A stretch of DNA of 64,000 nt from Candidatus Nitrotoga sp. AM1P (GTDB taxonomy: Bacteria > Pseudomonadota > Gammaproteobacteria > Burkholderiales > Gallionellaceae): positions 1,116,001 to 1,180,000 of the forward strand of contig NZ_AP019547.1 of the NCBI RefSeq assembly GCF_013168275.1, written 5' to 3'. The position numbers and the translations under genes were made by a program. Shown here piece after piece: positions 18,422 through 26,466 of the stretch (position 1 is the stretch's first letter; each line of letters starts with the position of its first letter). Under the pieces are notes generated by a model. That model made no database searches. It was given only the letters and a program-made list of their open reading frames with translations, and was not told where the DNA came from.

Positions 18422-19549
18422 TTACCCTTTCTTCACGTCGTTATGAGAGCTCACTACCCGTAATTGCGGTCGTCGCGTCGAGGTCACCGCGACGCGATTT
18501 CTAGAACTCAAACCCGTCAAAGCCAAGCCAAACACCAACTGATCCAGTTCTTCAACATGAACGTTGAGAGCATCAGCGATATCCAGCTTGGTAACGGCTT
18601 CCTCACGTAAGGCGGCAAATATTTTCGCGAGAACCTGGGATGTCTCGCGAGGCGCTTCCTCCGGCTCACGTTTGTGATAGCCGCGTTTAGCAATTTCGAT
18701 GCACAAATTGCGGTAATGCCAATCGGAGACTAACCCGACATCGCGCAGGCGATAAGCCAGTGCCGCGACAGAAACTGTCCAAAAGACCTTGAACCGCACC
18801 AATTGATCCACCGTCGCCATATGTGGGGCATTAGCTAAAACACTCGCGCGCGGCATTAACAATGCAGAAGCAAACGCATTAGCTTCTCGCTCAACTTCCG
18901 GTCCTCGCGCTCCAGCATGTCGGTGAAGCACGAGATGGCCAAGTTCGTGCGCCGCGTCGAATCGACTGCGCTCGCATGATTTTTTTGTGTTCATAAACAC
19001 GAAAGGGGTTTCGGCATGCCACATCGAAAAGGCATCAACCTGGACCGTATCGATTGACAAAGAAAAAACCCGTATTCCCTTGGCCTCCAAAAGGTGAATC
19101 ATATTCTTGACCGGCAGTTCGCCTAGCCCCCAGAGCCGCCGTAATGTCTCTGCTGCCGCTTCAGGACTGGTCTCCTGGCTGAGGTCGGGCAACTCTGCTC
19201 GGGGCAGGTCAAAGCGCACGTCAACCCATTGATGCAACAGCAAAGCAATCGCTCCAGCCCCAAGCGCCGTATCACGCTGACCAGCAGTCATCTTTGACAT
19301 CGAACGGAAACTCACGATGTCGGGCGAAATTTCATCCAAGTCGTCGCCAAAGAAAAACTGCACTGGAAAATGTAGTTTTTCAGCCAATTGAATAAGCCGC
19401 TCTGGATCGGGCTTGTACTCTTCACTCTCGTAGCCTGTAATCGAGCGCACCTCCACGCCGACCAGTTCCGCCAACTTTGTTTTCGTCAGTCCACGACGGC
19501 GGCGCGCAAGCGTCAATCGTTTTGGATTGAATTCAAGCAATTCATTCAT
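18422..19549 (-). CDS. XRE regulator fused to ImmA/IrrE metallopeptidase
   Basis: 375 residues. Residues 8-65 form an XRE helix-turn-helix (RLTLARRRRGLTKTKLAELVGVE). Residues about 170-235 hold the COG2856/ImmA-IrrE zinc peptidase core HELGH (201-205), with the downstream glutamate in EVEREANAFASALLMP. A helical C-terminal extension follows. ImmA-type enzymes cleave repressors and can induce mobile elements. The 5' end overlaps the stop of the upstream gene by 4 bp, so the two form a coupled pair, a common toxin-antitoxin-like arrangement. Natural targets cannot be seen from sequence. Confidence 0.9.
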   Translation of the reverse strand: MNELLEFNPKRLTLARRRRGLTKTKLAELVGVEVRSITGYESEEYKPDPERLIQLAEKLHFPVQFFFGDDLDEISPDIVSFRSMSKMTAGQRDTALGAGAIALLLHQWVDVRFDLPRAELPDLSQETSPEAAAETLRRLWGLGELPVKNMIHLLEAKGIRVFSLSIDTVQVDAFSMWHAETPFVFMNTKKSCERSRFDAAHELGHLVLHRHAGARGPEVEREANAFASALLMPRASVLANAPHMATVDQLVRFKVFWTVSVAALAYRLRDVGLVSDWHYRNLCIEIAKRGYHKREPEEAPRETSQVLAKIFAALREEAVTKLDIADALNVHVEELDQLVFGLALTGLSSRNRVAVTSTRRPQLRVVSSHNDVKKG

Positions 19550-20187
19550 GCCTTTCGCCGAACTGCAACATCAAGATCAGGCTGCGAGGGAGGGATAATC
19601 TCTTGCGGGTCGAAATCTAGCGGAATCGTACGCAGCAGAATTCGTTCGCGCCAGCCGTTGATTCGACCATTCGAACCAATATCAAACGGCTGAGACAATT
19701 CAGACCGAATTTCGTTGAGAGCATGGTGGACCAGGAGCAGCCAAGTCATGGGCTGACCCTCTTTGGGGTCATTCTGCAATTCGTCGGGTCCCATGCCTGG
19801 GAGCCAAGCTTGTAAACGGTTAATCTCTATCGCATCGATGGTACTTGGACCCTTCACTGACTTGTTGCACGGGAAACCACTCGCCATTCCAGTCGCTTCG
19901 TCGCCGGTTGCCACCGCAATTGCAAAATAACCATCCGGATGAATAATTCTTGAGTAATTTTTTTCATCATTGCGTTTCCAGCCTATCGTGGTGAGCTGTT
20001 CACGCAGCACGCGCACAGTTTCTCCCCAGGCAACAAAGGGTGCATAAAGCGGGGGATGATTAGCCGTACAGTTGCTCCGCGCCAGATAGCCGTGCTTGGC
20101 CGCCTCAAGCAATGCCTCCTCGTTCAGTCCAAGTCGGGCCAGAGCGCTCTTGGCAGCAATCGGTTCAATATGCAGTATGGTCGCCAT
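19546..20187 (-). CDS. Partner protein of the XRE-ImmA/IrrE gene
   Basis: About 213 residues with ATG at 20187 (GGAATT just upstream); an earlier in-frame ATG at 20199 is possible. There is no signal peptide or membrane span. A helical N-terminus (ALARLGLNEEALLEAAKHGYLAR) precedes a mixed domain ending in a basic tail. The 4-bp overlap with the metallopeptidase gene suggests a functional pair, but I do not recognise a catalytic motif. It may be the substrate or partner of the ImmA/IrrE protein. Confidence 0.7.
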   Translation of the reverse strand: MATILHIEPIAAKSALARLGLNEEALLEAAKHGYLARSNCTANHPPLYAPFVAWGETVRVLREQLTTIGWKRNDEKNYSRIIHPDGYFAIAVATGDEATGMASGFPCNKSVKGPSTIDAIEINRLQAWLPGMGPDELQNDPKEGQPMTWLLLVHHALNEIRSELSQPFDIGSNGRINGWRERILLRTIPLDFDPQEIIPPSQPDLDVAVRRKA

Positions 20188-20395
20188 CAAGAATTCCATT
20201 TGTAATTAACTTCCGGAAATTTTACCGCATGAGAGGGAGAAAAACAAGAAGTTGATATTGCACCAGCCTAAAATTTTAAAAGTCATCTGGTTAGATGAAT
20301 TGGCCGGTTCCGTCTTATTTGTCTTATATCATCCAGCGATCAGGTATCCCTGAATGAGGAAAAGCCGAGGCTGATCTGGCATAGATTGCCATAAC

Positions 20396-20581
20396 TCAAC
20401 ATTCCGCTCCTCTGTTTCGCAGCACGTTCTTGACGTTTTCGATTGTCCTCTTCGCAGTGTCCCGCTCCAGCGGCAGATTGTTCTCTGCATAGGCGATTTC
20501 AGCAGCCTTGCGGAATATGGCGTGCAGTTCGCTCACTGGCTTACCCTGAAGTTCCTCCATGGTTGTGATGTAAGTTTTCAT
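20396..20581 (-). CDS. Small hypothetical protein
   Basis: 61 residues with a strong GGAGG 6 nt before the ATG. It is highly helical (SELHAIFRKAAEIAYAENNLPLERDTAKRTIENVKNVL) and soluble. It stands alone, 200 bp from the neighbouring minus-strand operon. Size and charge would fit a small regulator, but nothing specific is recognised. Confidence 0.6.
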   Translation of the reverse strand: MKTYITTMEELQGKPVSELHAIFRKAAEIAYAENNLPLERDTAKRTIENVKNVLRNRGAEC

Positions 20582-21248
20582 CTTTACCTCCTGATGTTGG
20601 AGGCCGCATTTTCGCGACCTTTTGTAAGGCCGGAGATGCGCGGGAATTCACGTATGGCACCCTCAGGGCCGCAACGTCAGAGGAGGAGCGCTTGCCGCTT
20701 GCCGGTATTTGAATTCTTGCGTTACGAACGCGCCAGAAAGGACGACGAAGTCGTGATCCGCAAAAGAGGGACGGTGCTCAATGACTGATCACTCCATGCG
20801 GGGATACGTTGGTCAGGCAGGAAGGATGCAGATTCACATCCTGCTATCGCTCCCATTTTTATATGAAGCAGATTCTCAGCAATTCTTTGGCGACCCCGCC
20901 CACGATGTCAGCGGGCCGGGTGCTCTGCGCTTTGCGCACCGAGCCACTTTCAGGGTCTCGGCCATCCGGTAACGCCCCCTGTCGCAACGACCAATAAATT
21001 GCGGCGGCCATTCGCCCCCCGCTGTTTTCAATGGCACAAACGCTAAGGGGACCAGCCCCCTCGCGCCAGCAAGGCCTTGTCCTCCGGGTTTTGGCTCCCC
21101 CGCTCAAAAGAAAAAACAATCGCGGTCCCCCCAAAAAAGTCTCCGACTTCAAAACCTTGCTTCTGCGTCCCCCGTGTTCGCCACATGGCAGGGGTATTCG
21201 CGCAACAAAAGCGCAAATAACCCCATAGCCCACACGAAAGGACAAATC
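20582..21248. other. Gene-free region before ardC
   Basis: A 667-bp stretch that becomes GC- and C-tract-rich towards ardC. A 128-codon minus-strand frame (20859-21245) is open here, but its product is Arg/Gly-rich without family features, so I do not call it. The region probably holds the ardC promoter; some mobile elements express ardC from single-stranded promoters during entry, which could be relevant here. Confidence 0.4.
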
Positions 21249-22151
21249 ATGAAAACCGCCACCAACACCGCAGACATTTACACCCGCGTTACAAACAAGA
21301 TCATTGCCGACCTAGAGCAAGGCACGCGCCCATGGTTTAAGCCGTGGAGCGCCAGCAACACCACCGACCGCATCACCCTGCCACTGCGTCATAACGGCGT
21401 GCCGTACCGGGGAATCAACATCCTTTTGCTCTGGGGGGAAGCGATGGCGAAGGGGTATTCGTCATCGCGCTGGATGACTTTTAAGCAAGCCTCCGAGCTG
21501 GGCGCAAACGTCCGGAAAGGCGAACACGGTTCACTTGTGGTCTATGCGAACACGATCACCAAGACCGAATCTGACGATAACGGGCAGGAGATCGAGCGCG
21601 AAATTCCATTTATGAAAGGGTACACCGTGTTTAATGTGGAGCAGATCGAGGGGCTACCTGACAGCTACCAGATTAAACCGGAGCCGAAAGGCGAAACGCT
21701 GCAACTGATCGAGCAAGCGGAAGCCTTTTTCGCCGCCAGTGGCGCGACGTTCCGGCATGGTGGAAACCGGGCCTATTACGCCCCCGCGCTGGACCTGATC
21801 CAACTGCCTCCAGCGGAGGCGTTCAGGGACGCGGAGAGCTATGCATCAACCAAGGCGCACGAGCTGACGCACTGGACTTCCCACCCTTCGCGCCTCAATC
21901 GCATTTTAGGGAAACGCTTCGGGGATGAGGCCTACGCCGCCGAGGAATTAATTGCCGAACTGGGGGCCGCGTTTCTCTCTGTGGATCTAGGCATCACGCC
22001 GGAGCCAAGGGAAGATCATGCAGCCTATCTGGCGCACTGGCTCAAGGTGCTGAGAGAAGACAGGAAGGCCATTTTTACGGCAGCGGCACACGCACAACGG
22101 GCTGTTGATTTCCTTCACACCCTGCAAGGCGAAAAGGCAATCGCAGCATGA
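21249..22151 (+). CDS. ardC: ArdC-type anti-restriction protein
   Basis: 300 residues. The N-terminal ArdC/DUF1738 single-stranded-DNA-binding domain (DIYTRVTNKIIADLEQGTRPWFKPW...RGINILLLW) covers about 1-125. The C-terminal zinc metallopeptidase-like domain has HELTH at 204-208. ArdC binds incoming single-stranded DNA and protects it from host restriction during conjugation. The start with AAAGGA at 21236-21241 is preferred to a longer upstream frame. It overlaps the next gene by 4 bp (ATGA). It fits a mobilizable element that must survive transfer into new hosts. Confidence 0.93.
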   Translation: MKTATNTADIYTRVTNKIIADLEQGTRPWFKPWSASNTTDRITLPLRHNGVPYRGINILLLWGEAMAKGYSSSRWMTFKQASELGANVRKGEHGSLVVYANTITKTESDDNGQEIEREIPFMKGYTVFNVEQIEGLPDSYQIKPEPKGETLQLIEQAEAFFAASGATFRHGGNRAYYAPALDLIQLPPAEAFRDAESYASTKAHELTHWTSHPSRLNRILGKRFGDEAYAAEELIAELGAAFLSVDLGITPEPREDHAAYLAHWLKVLREDRKAIFTAAAHAQRAVDFLHTLQGEKAIAA

Positions 22152-22441
22152 TCGAATACGCCGTCGAAACGATGCAATGGCGCGGCCTCAATATCGAGGT
22201 CCGCTATTGCCCGGACTGGACACCGGTCTATCGCGAGATATACGGCTACGCGCTCGCGCATCTGGAAATCCGGAGCGCCCGCGCCCTGCCGATGACCAAA
22301 ACCGGTTACCTGTCGAAATTTGAAAGAGCGGAAAATGTTGACGCCGAAGGCGGCCCCGCCGCCTATGTCCGCGCATGGCTTGAACATGCAGCGCCGCAAC
22401 CGCAGGAAGACCCCCGGCAGTTCTTTGTTCGGGCTCGTTGA
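22148..22441 (+). CDS. Small hypothetical protein co-transcribed with ardC
   Basis: 97 residues, translationally coupled to ardC by an ATGA overlap. It is compact and soluble with several aromatic residues (MQWRGLNIEVRYCPDWTPVYREIYGYALAHLEI). The conserved-looking first half suggests a small alpha/beta domain. The family is not recognised; the coupling implies a role in the entry stage of the element. Confidence 0.7.
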   Translation: MIEYAVETMQWRGLNIEVRYCPDWTPVYREIYGYALAHLEIRSARALPMTKTGYLSKFERAENVDAEGGPAAYVRAWLEHAAPQPQEDPRQFFVRAR

Positions 22442-22574
22442 TTTCTGAGTGTTTATCAATAATTTCGTGCACGTCCTGCCGAGGTCATCGCATTCTGGAA
22501 GATCGCGCCCCTGGCCTGTGGCCACCCGCGCCCCCCACCCGTGGGGCCGGTCTTCGCCCCGTCCCCTTACGAAC

Positions 22575-22592
22575 CCGCGCTTGCTTGCGCGG
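22575..22592. terminator. GC-rich hairpin between convergent genes
   Basis: CCGCGC and GCGCGG flank TTGCTT midway between the stops of the ardC operon and the minus-strand membrane protein gene. There is no long T-run, so termination is only probable. Confidence 0.4.
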
Positions 22593-22611
22593 ATTGAGTC
22601 CGGCCCAAATA

Positions 22612-23304
22612 TCAAACATCATTTAATCCTCCGGGAGTGTGATTCCACTCGTCTTCTGGACGCTTGTTGATACCACCGCCCATGTTGACGGCTTCATTCA
22701 GGCAACGGTCGCAATATTGCAGGCGGGCAATGATCGCGACAGATTCCTTATGGCCGTACACGTTCAGCATGTCCTTTCGGTGCCCTGCATAGAGCAGCAC
22801 GATATGGAATGACTCTCCGTAATACACCGTTTTCCGGATGACGCGGCCTTTTGCGGATGCTTGGCGGATTTCATACTCGTGACGTTGCTGTTCGGCATTG
22901 GTACGGTCATGGACGTGCAGCAAAAAGCGATGCTCCAGATTACGATCAAAGTGCTGCCACCCAAACCAGCGGCGGACACGTATTTCATCTGTGGTCATGA
23001 CAATGATCGTTTTGCGGTGAAAGATTCTTCTGACGAACCATGCCAGTATGTAATACGCGATGACGTACATCAAAACGGCGCGAATGGTATTCCACCAATC
23101 CAGATGGGGGTGGTATATTTGCGAAGCAATGCAGCTCATTGTCAGCACAACCTTCAGGACCGTGCTCATGGAATCGGCAAGTTTTGCGCGCAGCGGCGTT
23201 AATTGACGCGGTGTAATCGTGAATGTGGGGAGACCTTTGGGATCGGTGGACTCGACAGTACAGGGTTTGCCGGAAAGCGGATTTTTGAATCGCGTTTGCA
23301 TCAT
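22612..23304 (-). CDS. Membrane protein with two transmembrane helices
   Basis: 230 residues. Two hydrophobic helices lie at about 48-62 (VLKVVLTMSCIASQIY) and 75-92 (VLMYVIAYYILAWFV). A cytosolic-type basic segment follows (RRIFHRKTIIVMTTDEIRVRRWFGWQHFDR), resembling the PH-like tails of small bacterial membrane proteins, though I cannot name a family. A C-terminal CDRC motif is present. Its start is 89 bp from the divergent gene at 23394, so they may share a promoter region. Confidence 0.65.
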   Translation of the reverse strand: MMQTRFKNPLSGKPCTVESTDPKGLPTFTITPRQLTPLRAKLADSMSTVLKVVLTMSCIASQIYHPHLDWWNTIRAVLMYVIAYYILAWFVRRIFHRKTIIVMTTDEIRVRRWFGWQHFDRNLEHRFLLHVHDRTNAEQQRHEYEIRQASAKGRVIRKTVYYGESFHIVLLYAGHRKDMLNVYGHKESVAIIARLQYCDRCLNEAVNMGGGINKRPEDEWNHTPGGLNDV

Positions 23305-23393
23305 GATCTCCAGTTAAATTCTGGATTCATGGTATGAGTCCTGTTATCCCGGATACCTCGCGCGTTCCTCGTACCGCTTTGTCAGGAGGAAAA

Positions 23394-24218
23394 ATGAATT
23401 TTACGGATTGGCAAATCGACAGGATCAGACGGGCTCTGAACAACTATCGCGCCGCCGAGTCGCGCAACGGTCAGACCTTGCCGTGGAAGACGGTGACAAA
23501 TCGCATATTGCTATGCCCGGCAATCCGGCATTCTCCTTTGAAAGGCGATGATGATCAGGAATTCAAAGAAGAGGCTTTGAGGCGCTTTGCAAACGGCCAA
23601 AGTTTTTTGCAACTGCGCAAGCTGGATGATTTGAAAACATTTCTGATCCATGCCGGAATCCTTATGGAAGACGAACTGAGCGATGATGCAGATAACCTTA
23701 AGGAGGCACTGGCAGTTCATGGTTATCTCGCAAGCGATACAGAGGACGCAAAACAATTTTTGTCCGGGATGGCCGATAGTTACCTGGTTGCACGCGTAAC
23801 AGATGAGATTTCAGAAACAATTAAATTGAATATCCTGCCGGAACGGTGGGGAACAATGTTTCGCGTAGAGGAACGTCTTCAAGAGAATGTTGAGCATGCC
23901 ATTTTCACATATGCAAAGGAAAAGGATGGCTTCATCCAGTCAACGGAAATCCGTAGAGGATATGGGTTTGTGGCGACACGGCTGAACGTTCTTCATATCT
24001 TTCTGCGCGGTGCCGCAGCTTCTGACAGAATTCACTATATTGAGCTATTCCCGCGGGGCGTTCGATGTACACGCGAGATTTTCTTGCTAAGGGCAGGTGG
24101 AAGACCTCCCGGCTATATGGATATAAATGATGCGGAAGCAGCGATATACAATTGCAACACCTATCGATTCTACCCGTTACGGGACAGGGTGCATGACGAT
24201 ACAACGGCAGGCAACTGA
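23394..24218 (+). CDS. Hypothetical protein
   Basis: 274 residues starting at the ATG preceded by AGGAGG; a longer frame from 23334 lacks such a site. The protein is soluble, with an N-terminal helical part (DWQIDRIRRALNNYRAAES) and a mixed alpha/beta C-terminus (EIRRGYGFVATRLNVLHIFLRG). No catalytic motif or family is recognised. It lies just before an ankyrin-repeat gene on the same strand, 27 bp away. Confidence 0.7.
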   Translation: MNFTDWQIDRIRRALNNYRAAESRNGQTLPWKTVTNRILLCPAIRHSPLKGDDDQEFKEEALRRFANGQSFLQLRKLDDLKTFLIHAGILMEDELSDDADNLKEALAVHGYLASDTEDAKQFLSGMADSYLVARVTDEISETIKLNILPERWGTMFRVEERLQENVEHAIFTYAKEKDGFIQSTEIRRGYGFVATRLNVLHIFLRGAAASDRIHYIELFPRGVRCTREIFLLRAGGRPPGYMDINDAEAAIYNCNTYRFYPLRDRVHDDTTAGN

Positions 24219-24245
24219 GTCTATGAGAGAAAAGAGGGGGTATCT

Positions 24246-24656
24246 ATGATCGACAAACAAGATATTGATGCTGTCTTGACCACATCGGATTCCGAGGCGA
24301 AAAACATAAGGGGGTATCTGCTGATTGAAGCTGTTCGCAATAAGAACACATCCTGGATCAATGACACTCTGGAAAATGGCACTGATGTAAACTTTCAAGA
24401 CGAAGAGGGAATGACCCCGTTACACCATGCCGCAGCGCTAGGCGCGCGGCCTTGCATCCGGCTGCTGGTCAACAGCGGGAGATGCAATTACTTGCTCCGG
24501 GATAAGCTTGGCAGGTACGCTTCCGATCTCGCCATCGAGTGGGCCAGGGATTATGCCGTAGGGCGGCTGCTGACCAAGCATCAAGTCAGGCAAGCATGCG
24601 AACAGGGCGTTCCGGCTTGGTCCAAAGCAAAAATTAAGGAATTGTCCGCTCTTTAG
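24246..24656 (+). CDS. Ankyrin-repeat protein
   Basis: 136 residues containing two to three ankyrin repeats: the canonical GMTPLHHAAALGARPCIRLLVNSG, preceded and followed by degenerate copies (NTSWINDTLENGTDVNFQDEE; KLGRYASDLAIEWARDYAVGRLL). Such repeats mediate protein-protein contacts. It follows the hypothetical gene at 23394 in a probable operon, suggesting a two-protein module of unknown role. Confidence 0.8.
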   Translation: MIDKQDIDAVLTTSDSEAKNIRGYLLIEAVRNKNTSWINDTLENGTDVNFQDEEGMTPLHHAAALGARPCIRLLVNSGRCNYLLRDKLGRYASDLAIEWARDYAVGRLLTKHQVRQACEQGVPAWSKAKIKELSAL

Positions 24657-24720
24657 AAATAAAATTTTCCAAGTTTGTATAAAATGGCGAATAACAACAG
24701 TTTATTTTTTCATTTTTTTG

Positions 24721-24894
24721 GCGCATATCTTACGCGCACTATCAAAGCTTATTTTGTTGGCCCCGCCTGCATAATAGGATCATCGAATTGTACTGGATCG
24801 TCTTCCCAGCCGCAGATTGGACATATGTCCCTCGTTCTGAAAGCGTCATTTGCTTACAGCAGGGACACGCCATAAATTTTTTCACATCAGTCAT
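24721..24894 (-). pseudogene. Frameshifted cysteine-rich CPCC-domain protein
   Basis: Reading from ATG at 24894 gives MTDVKKFMACPCCKQMTLSE followed by RGTY, the start of a CPCC-family protein. The frame then breaks. Another frame continues ICPICGWEDDPVQFDDP, which is the expected second half, and a third gives ANKISFDSAR. Two small indels therefore separate recognisable family segments. The 300-bp stretch otherwise holds no gene. Confidence 0.65.
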
Positions 24895-24955
24895 TGCTTA
24901 TTTCAATAATTAATACCATCTCACGGCCTAAATAATAGTAAATATGAAAGTTATA

Positions 24956-25339
24956 TTAATCAATATTGCGCTCTTCGTTAGAAAAATCGTTCCAAGCTCT
25001 ACAATATTCGGTTGACTTATTACCTAATAAGTTAATGGTATTAAAATCAATTTTCTTTAAATCAATAGCCGTTATAAGTGCTTCCAAAAAACACGTTGCT
25101 AGCGCGTCTTTTACAGATGAATCGCCGTAAGTAAGGCCATTTTCTACAATTTCTAATGTGGCTTTTCGTTGTTCTATTGTTAAATCTGAGAAATTTTCTA
25201 CAAAATAGTTTACATAGCATAGAATATCATTGGAGATACCTGGATCTTCTTGCTCCCAATAATTTATATAGTCTTTCCAGCAAGAAGAAAAGGTAGGCGT
25301 CACAAGGATAAAATTTTTGATTATTTGATGTCTGTCCAT
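24956..25339 (-). CDS. Small acidic protein, probable immunity protein for the poly-Q secreted protein
   Basis: 127 residues, acidic and helical, without signal peptide. The C-terminal motif LGNKSTEYCRAWNDFSNEE resembles a family of small immunity-like proteins (I believe DUF7674, not verified). Its start lies only 5 bp after the stop of the secreted poly-Q gene. The order is toxin-like gene then small acidic gene on one strand, as in polymorphic toxin-immunity pairs. Toxin neutralisation is an inference from that layout. Base composition is more AT-rich than its neighbours. Confidence 0.6.
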   Translation of the reverse strand: MDRHQIIKNFILVTPTFSSCWKDYINYWEQEDPGISNDILCYVNYFVENFSDLTIEQRKATLEIVENGLTYGDSSVKDALATCFLEALITAIDLKKIDFNTINLLGNKSTEYCRAWNDFSNEERNID

Positions 25340-25344
25340 ATTTA

Positions 25345-26433
25345 TTATTTTCCAATAGCATCATTAAGATCTAGTAAAATTTGTTCTGTAGCGGCTTTGT
25401 CTTGTGCAGACGCATTTGGATTATTTCTTTTCCATCGTTCCAAAGATCGAATTGAATCTTCAGCCTTTTGGATATGCTGCCTTCCACCAACTGTTTGACC
25501 AGTATGTCTCTCAAACCGTACAGCATCAGCGGTACTTCCGCTACCAATCGCTGCGTTTTCTCTATATAAAGAATCAACAATTTGACTAAGCTGTGCATCA
25601 CTTACAGAAGGTTTAGCCATTCCACGCCGTAATTCAATTTTGTACTTTTCATGTAAAGCAGCGTTCTGTGCATTAGGAACCCTGGATGCACCTACAGAAT
25701 CTTCATGAAATCCTGTATTCTGTAGTCTGGCAAGTTGAGCTGATTCAAGGCGAGAGGTAATTGCTACCTTGCTTGTGGAAGACAGCAACAGGCTACGGAC
25801 ACTTTCGCTAATTTGGCTTTGCTTTTGTGTTGTCCATCTAGGTGCCTGCTGCTGCCTCTGGCGTGCGAGCCTAGCACTCAGTCCCGAGACGCGGGAGGCA
25901 GGAACAGTAAAAATACGCCCCTGAAATTTGATCAACGCACGCCCATCGGTTGTGACGCGACCGGTGAAGCCCCGCTGAATCTCTCCCGCCGTTAAAGGTC
26001 GAACCATCTTCGGAACGCCACCGGAAATAACCATTCCGGTTGGCTTCCCGCCTTGCATCGTTCCTAGCTTTCCCTGTTGTTGCAACTGTCGGCGCTGTTG
26101 CTCCGCCGCCTGCCGCTGTTGCTGTTGCTGCTGCTGCAGTTGCTGGCGCTGCTGCGCTTGCATCTGCTGTCGCTGTTGATCCTGCATTTGCTGACGTTGT
26201 TGCGCCTGCATCTGTTGACGCTGTTGATCCTGCATCTGCTGCCGCTGCTGCGCTTGTTGCTGTTGACGTTGCTGGTCTTGTTGCTGCTGACGTTGCTGCT
26301 CTTGTTGGCGCTGCTGCTGCGCTTGCTGTTGTTGCCAGTTGGACTGTGCAAACAGTGATCCGGAGGGCATTGCAATAGAAGCCAGTGCGCCAATGCAAAG
26401 CGCAAATATTGTGCGTCTCATGGTTCTGACCAT
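25345..26433 (-). CDS. Secreted poly-Gln protein with conserved-looking C-terminal domain (candidate polymorphic toxin)
   Basis: About 362 residues. A signal peptide (RTIFALCIGALASIAMPSGSLFAQ) is followed by an almost pure Gln/Arg tract with QQQRQQMQ-type repeats (about residues 35-120). A short linker domain contains RPLTAGEIQRGFTGRVTTDGRALIKFQGR, and a helical C-terminus contains DAVRFERHTGQTVGGRQHIQ and IRSLERWKRNNPNASAQD. A long low-complexity stalk carrying a C-terminal domain, with a small acidic gene 5 bp downstream, resembles toxin-immunity architecture. GGGGA at 8 nt favours the ATG at 26433. I cannot name the toxic activity. Confidence 0.7.
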   Translation of the reverse strand: MVRTMRRTIFALCIGALASIAMPSGSLFAQSNWQQQQAQQQRQQEQQRQQQQDQQRQQQQAQQRQQMQDQQRQQMQAQQRQQMQDQQRQQMQAQQRQQLQQQQQQQRQAAEQQRRQLQQQGKLGTMQGGKPTGMVISGGVPKMVRPLTAGEIQRGFTGRVTTDGRALIKFQGRIFTVPASRVSGLSARLARQRQQQAPRWTTQKQSQISESVRSLLLSSTSKVAITSRLESAQLARLQNTGFHEDSVGASRVPNAQNAALHEKYKIELRRGMAKPSVSDAQLSQIVDSLYRENAAIGSGSTADAVRFERHTGQTVGGRQHIQKAEDSIRSLERWKRNNPNASAQDKAATEQILLDLNDAIGK

Positions 26434-26466
26434 TTGCATTCCCCTCTAGATAAAAGGCGCTGGCTG

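Noticed and set aside
20859-21245. 128-codon minus-strand frame upstream of ardC
   Set aside because: Arg/Gly-rich product without family features; the open frame is probably due to high GC. It would need conservation data.
26040-26378. Plus-strand Ala/Val- and Leu-rich frames opposite the poly-Q tract
   Set aside because: They are antisense frames of CAG/CTG-rich repeat DNA, with no ribosome-binding site or conserved feature.
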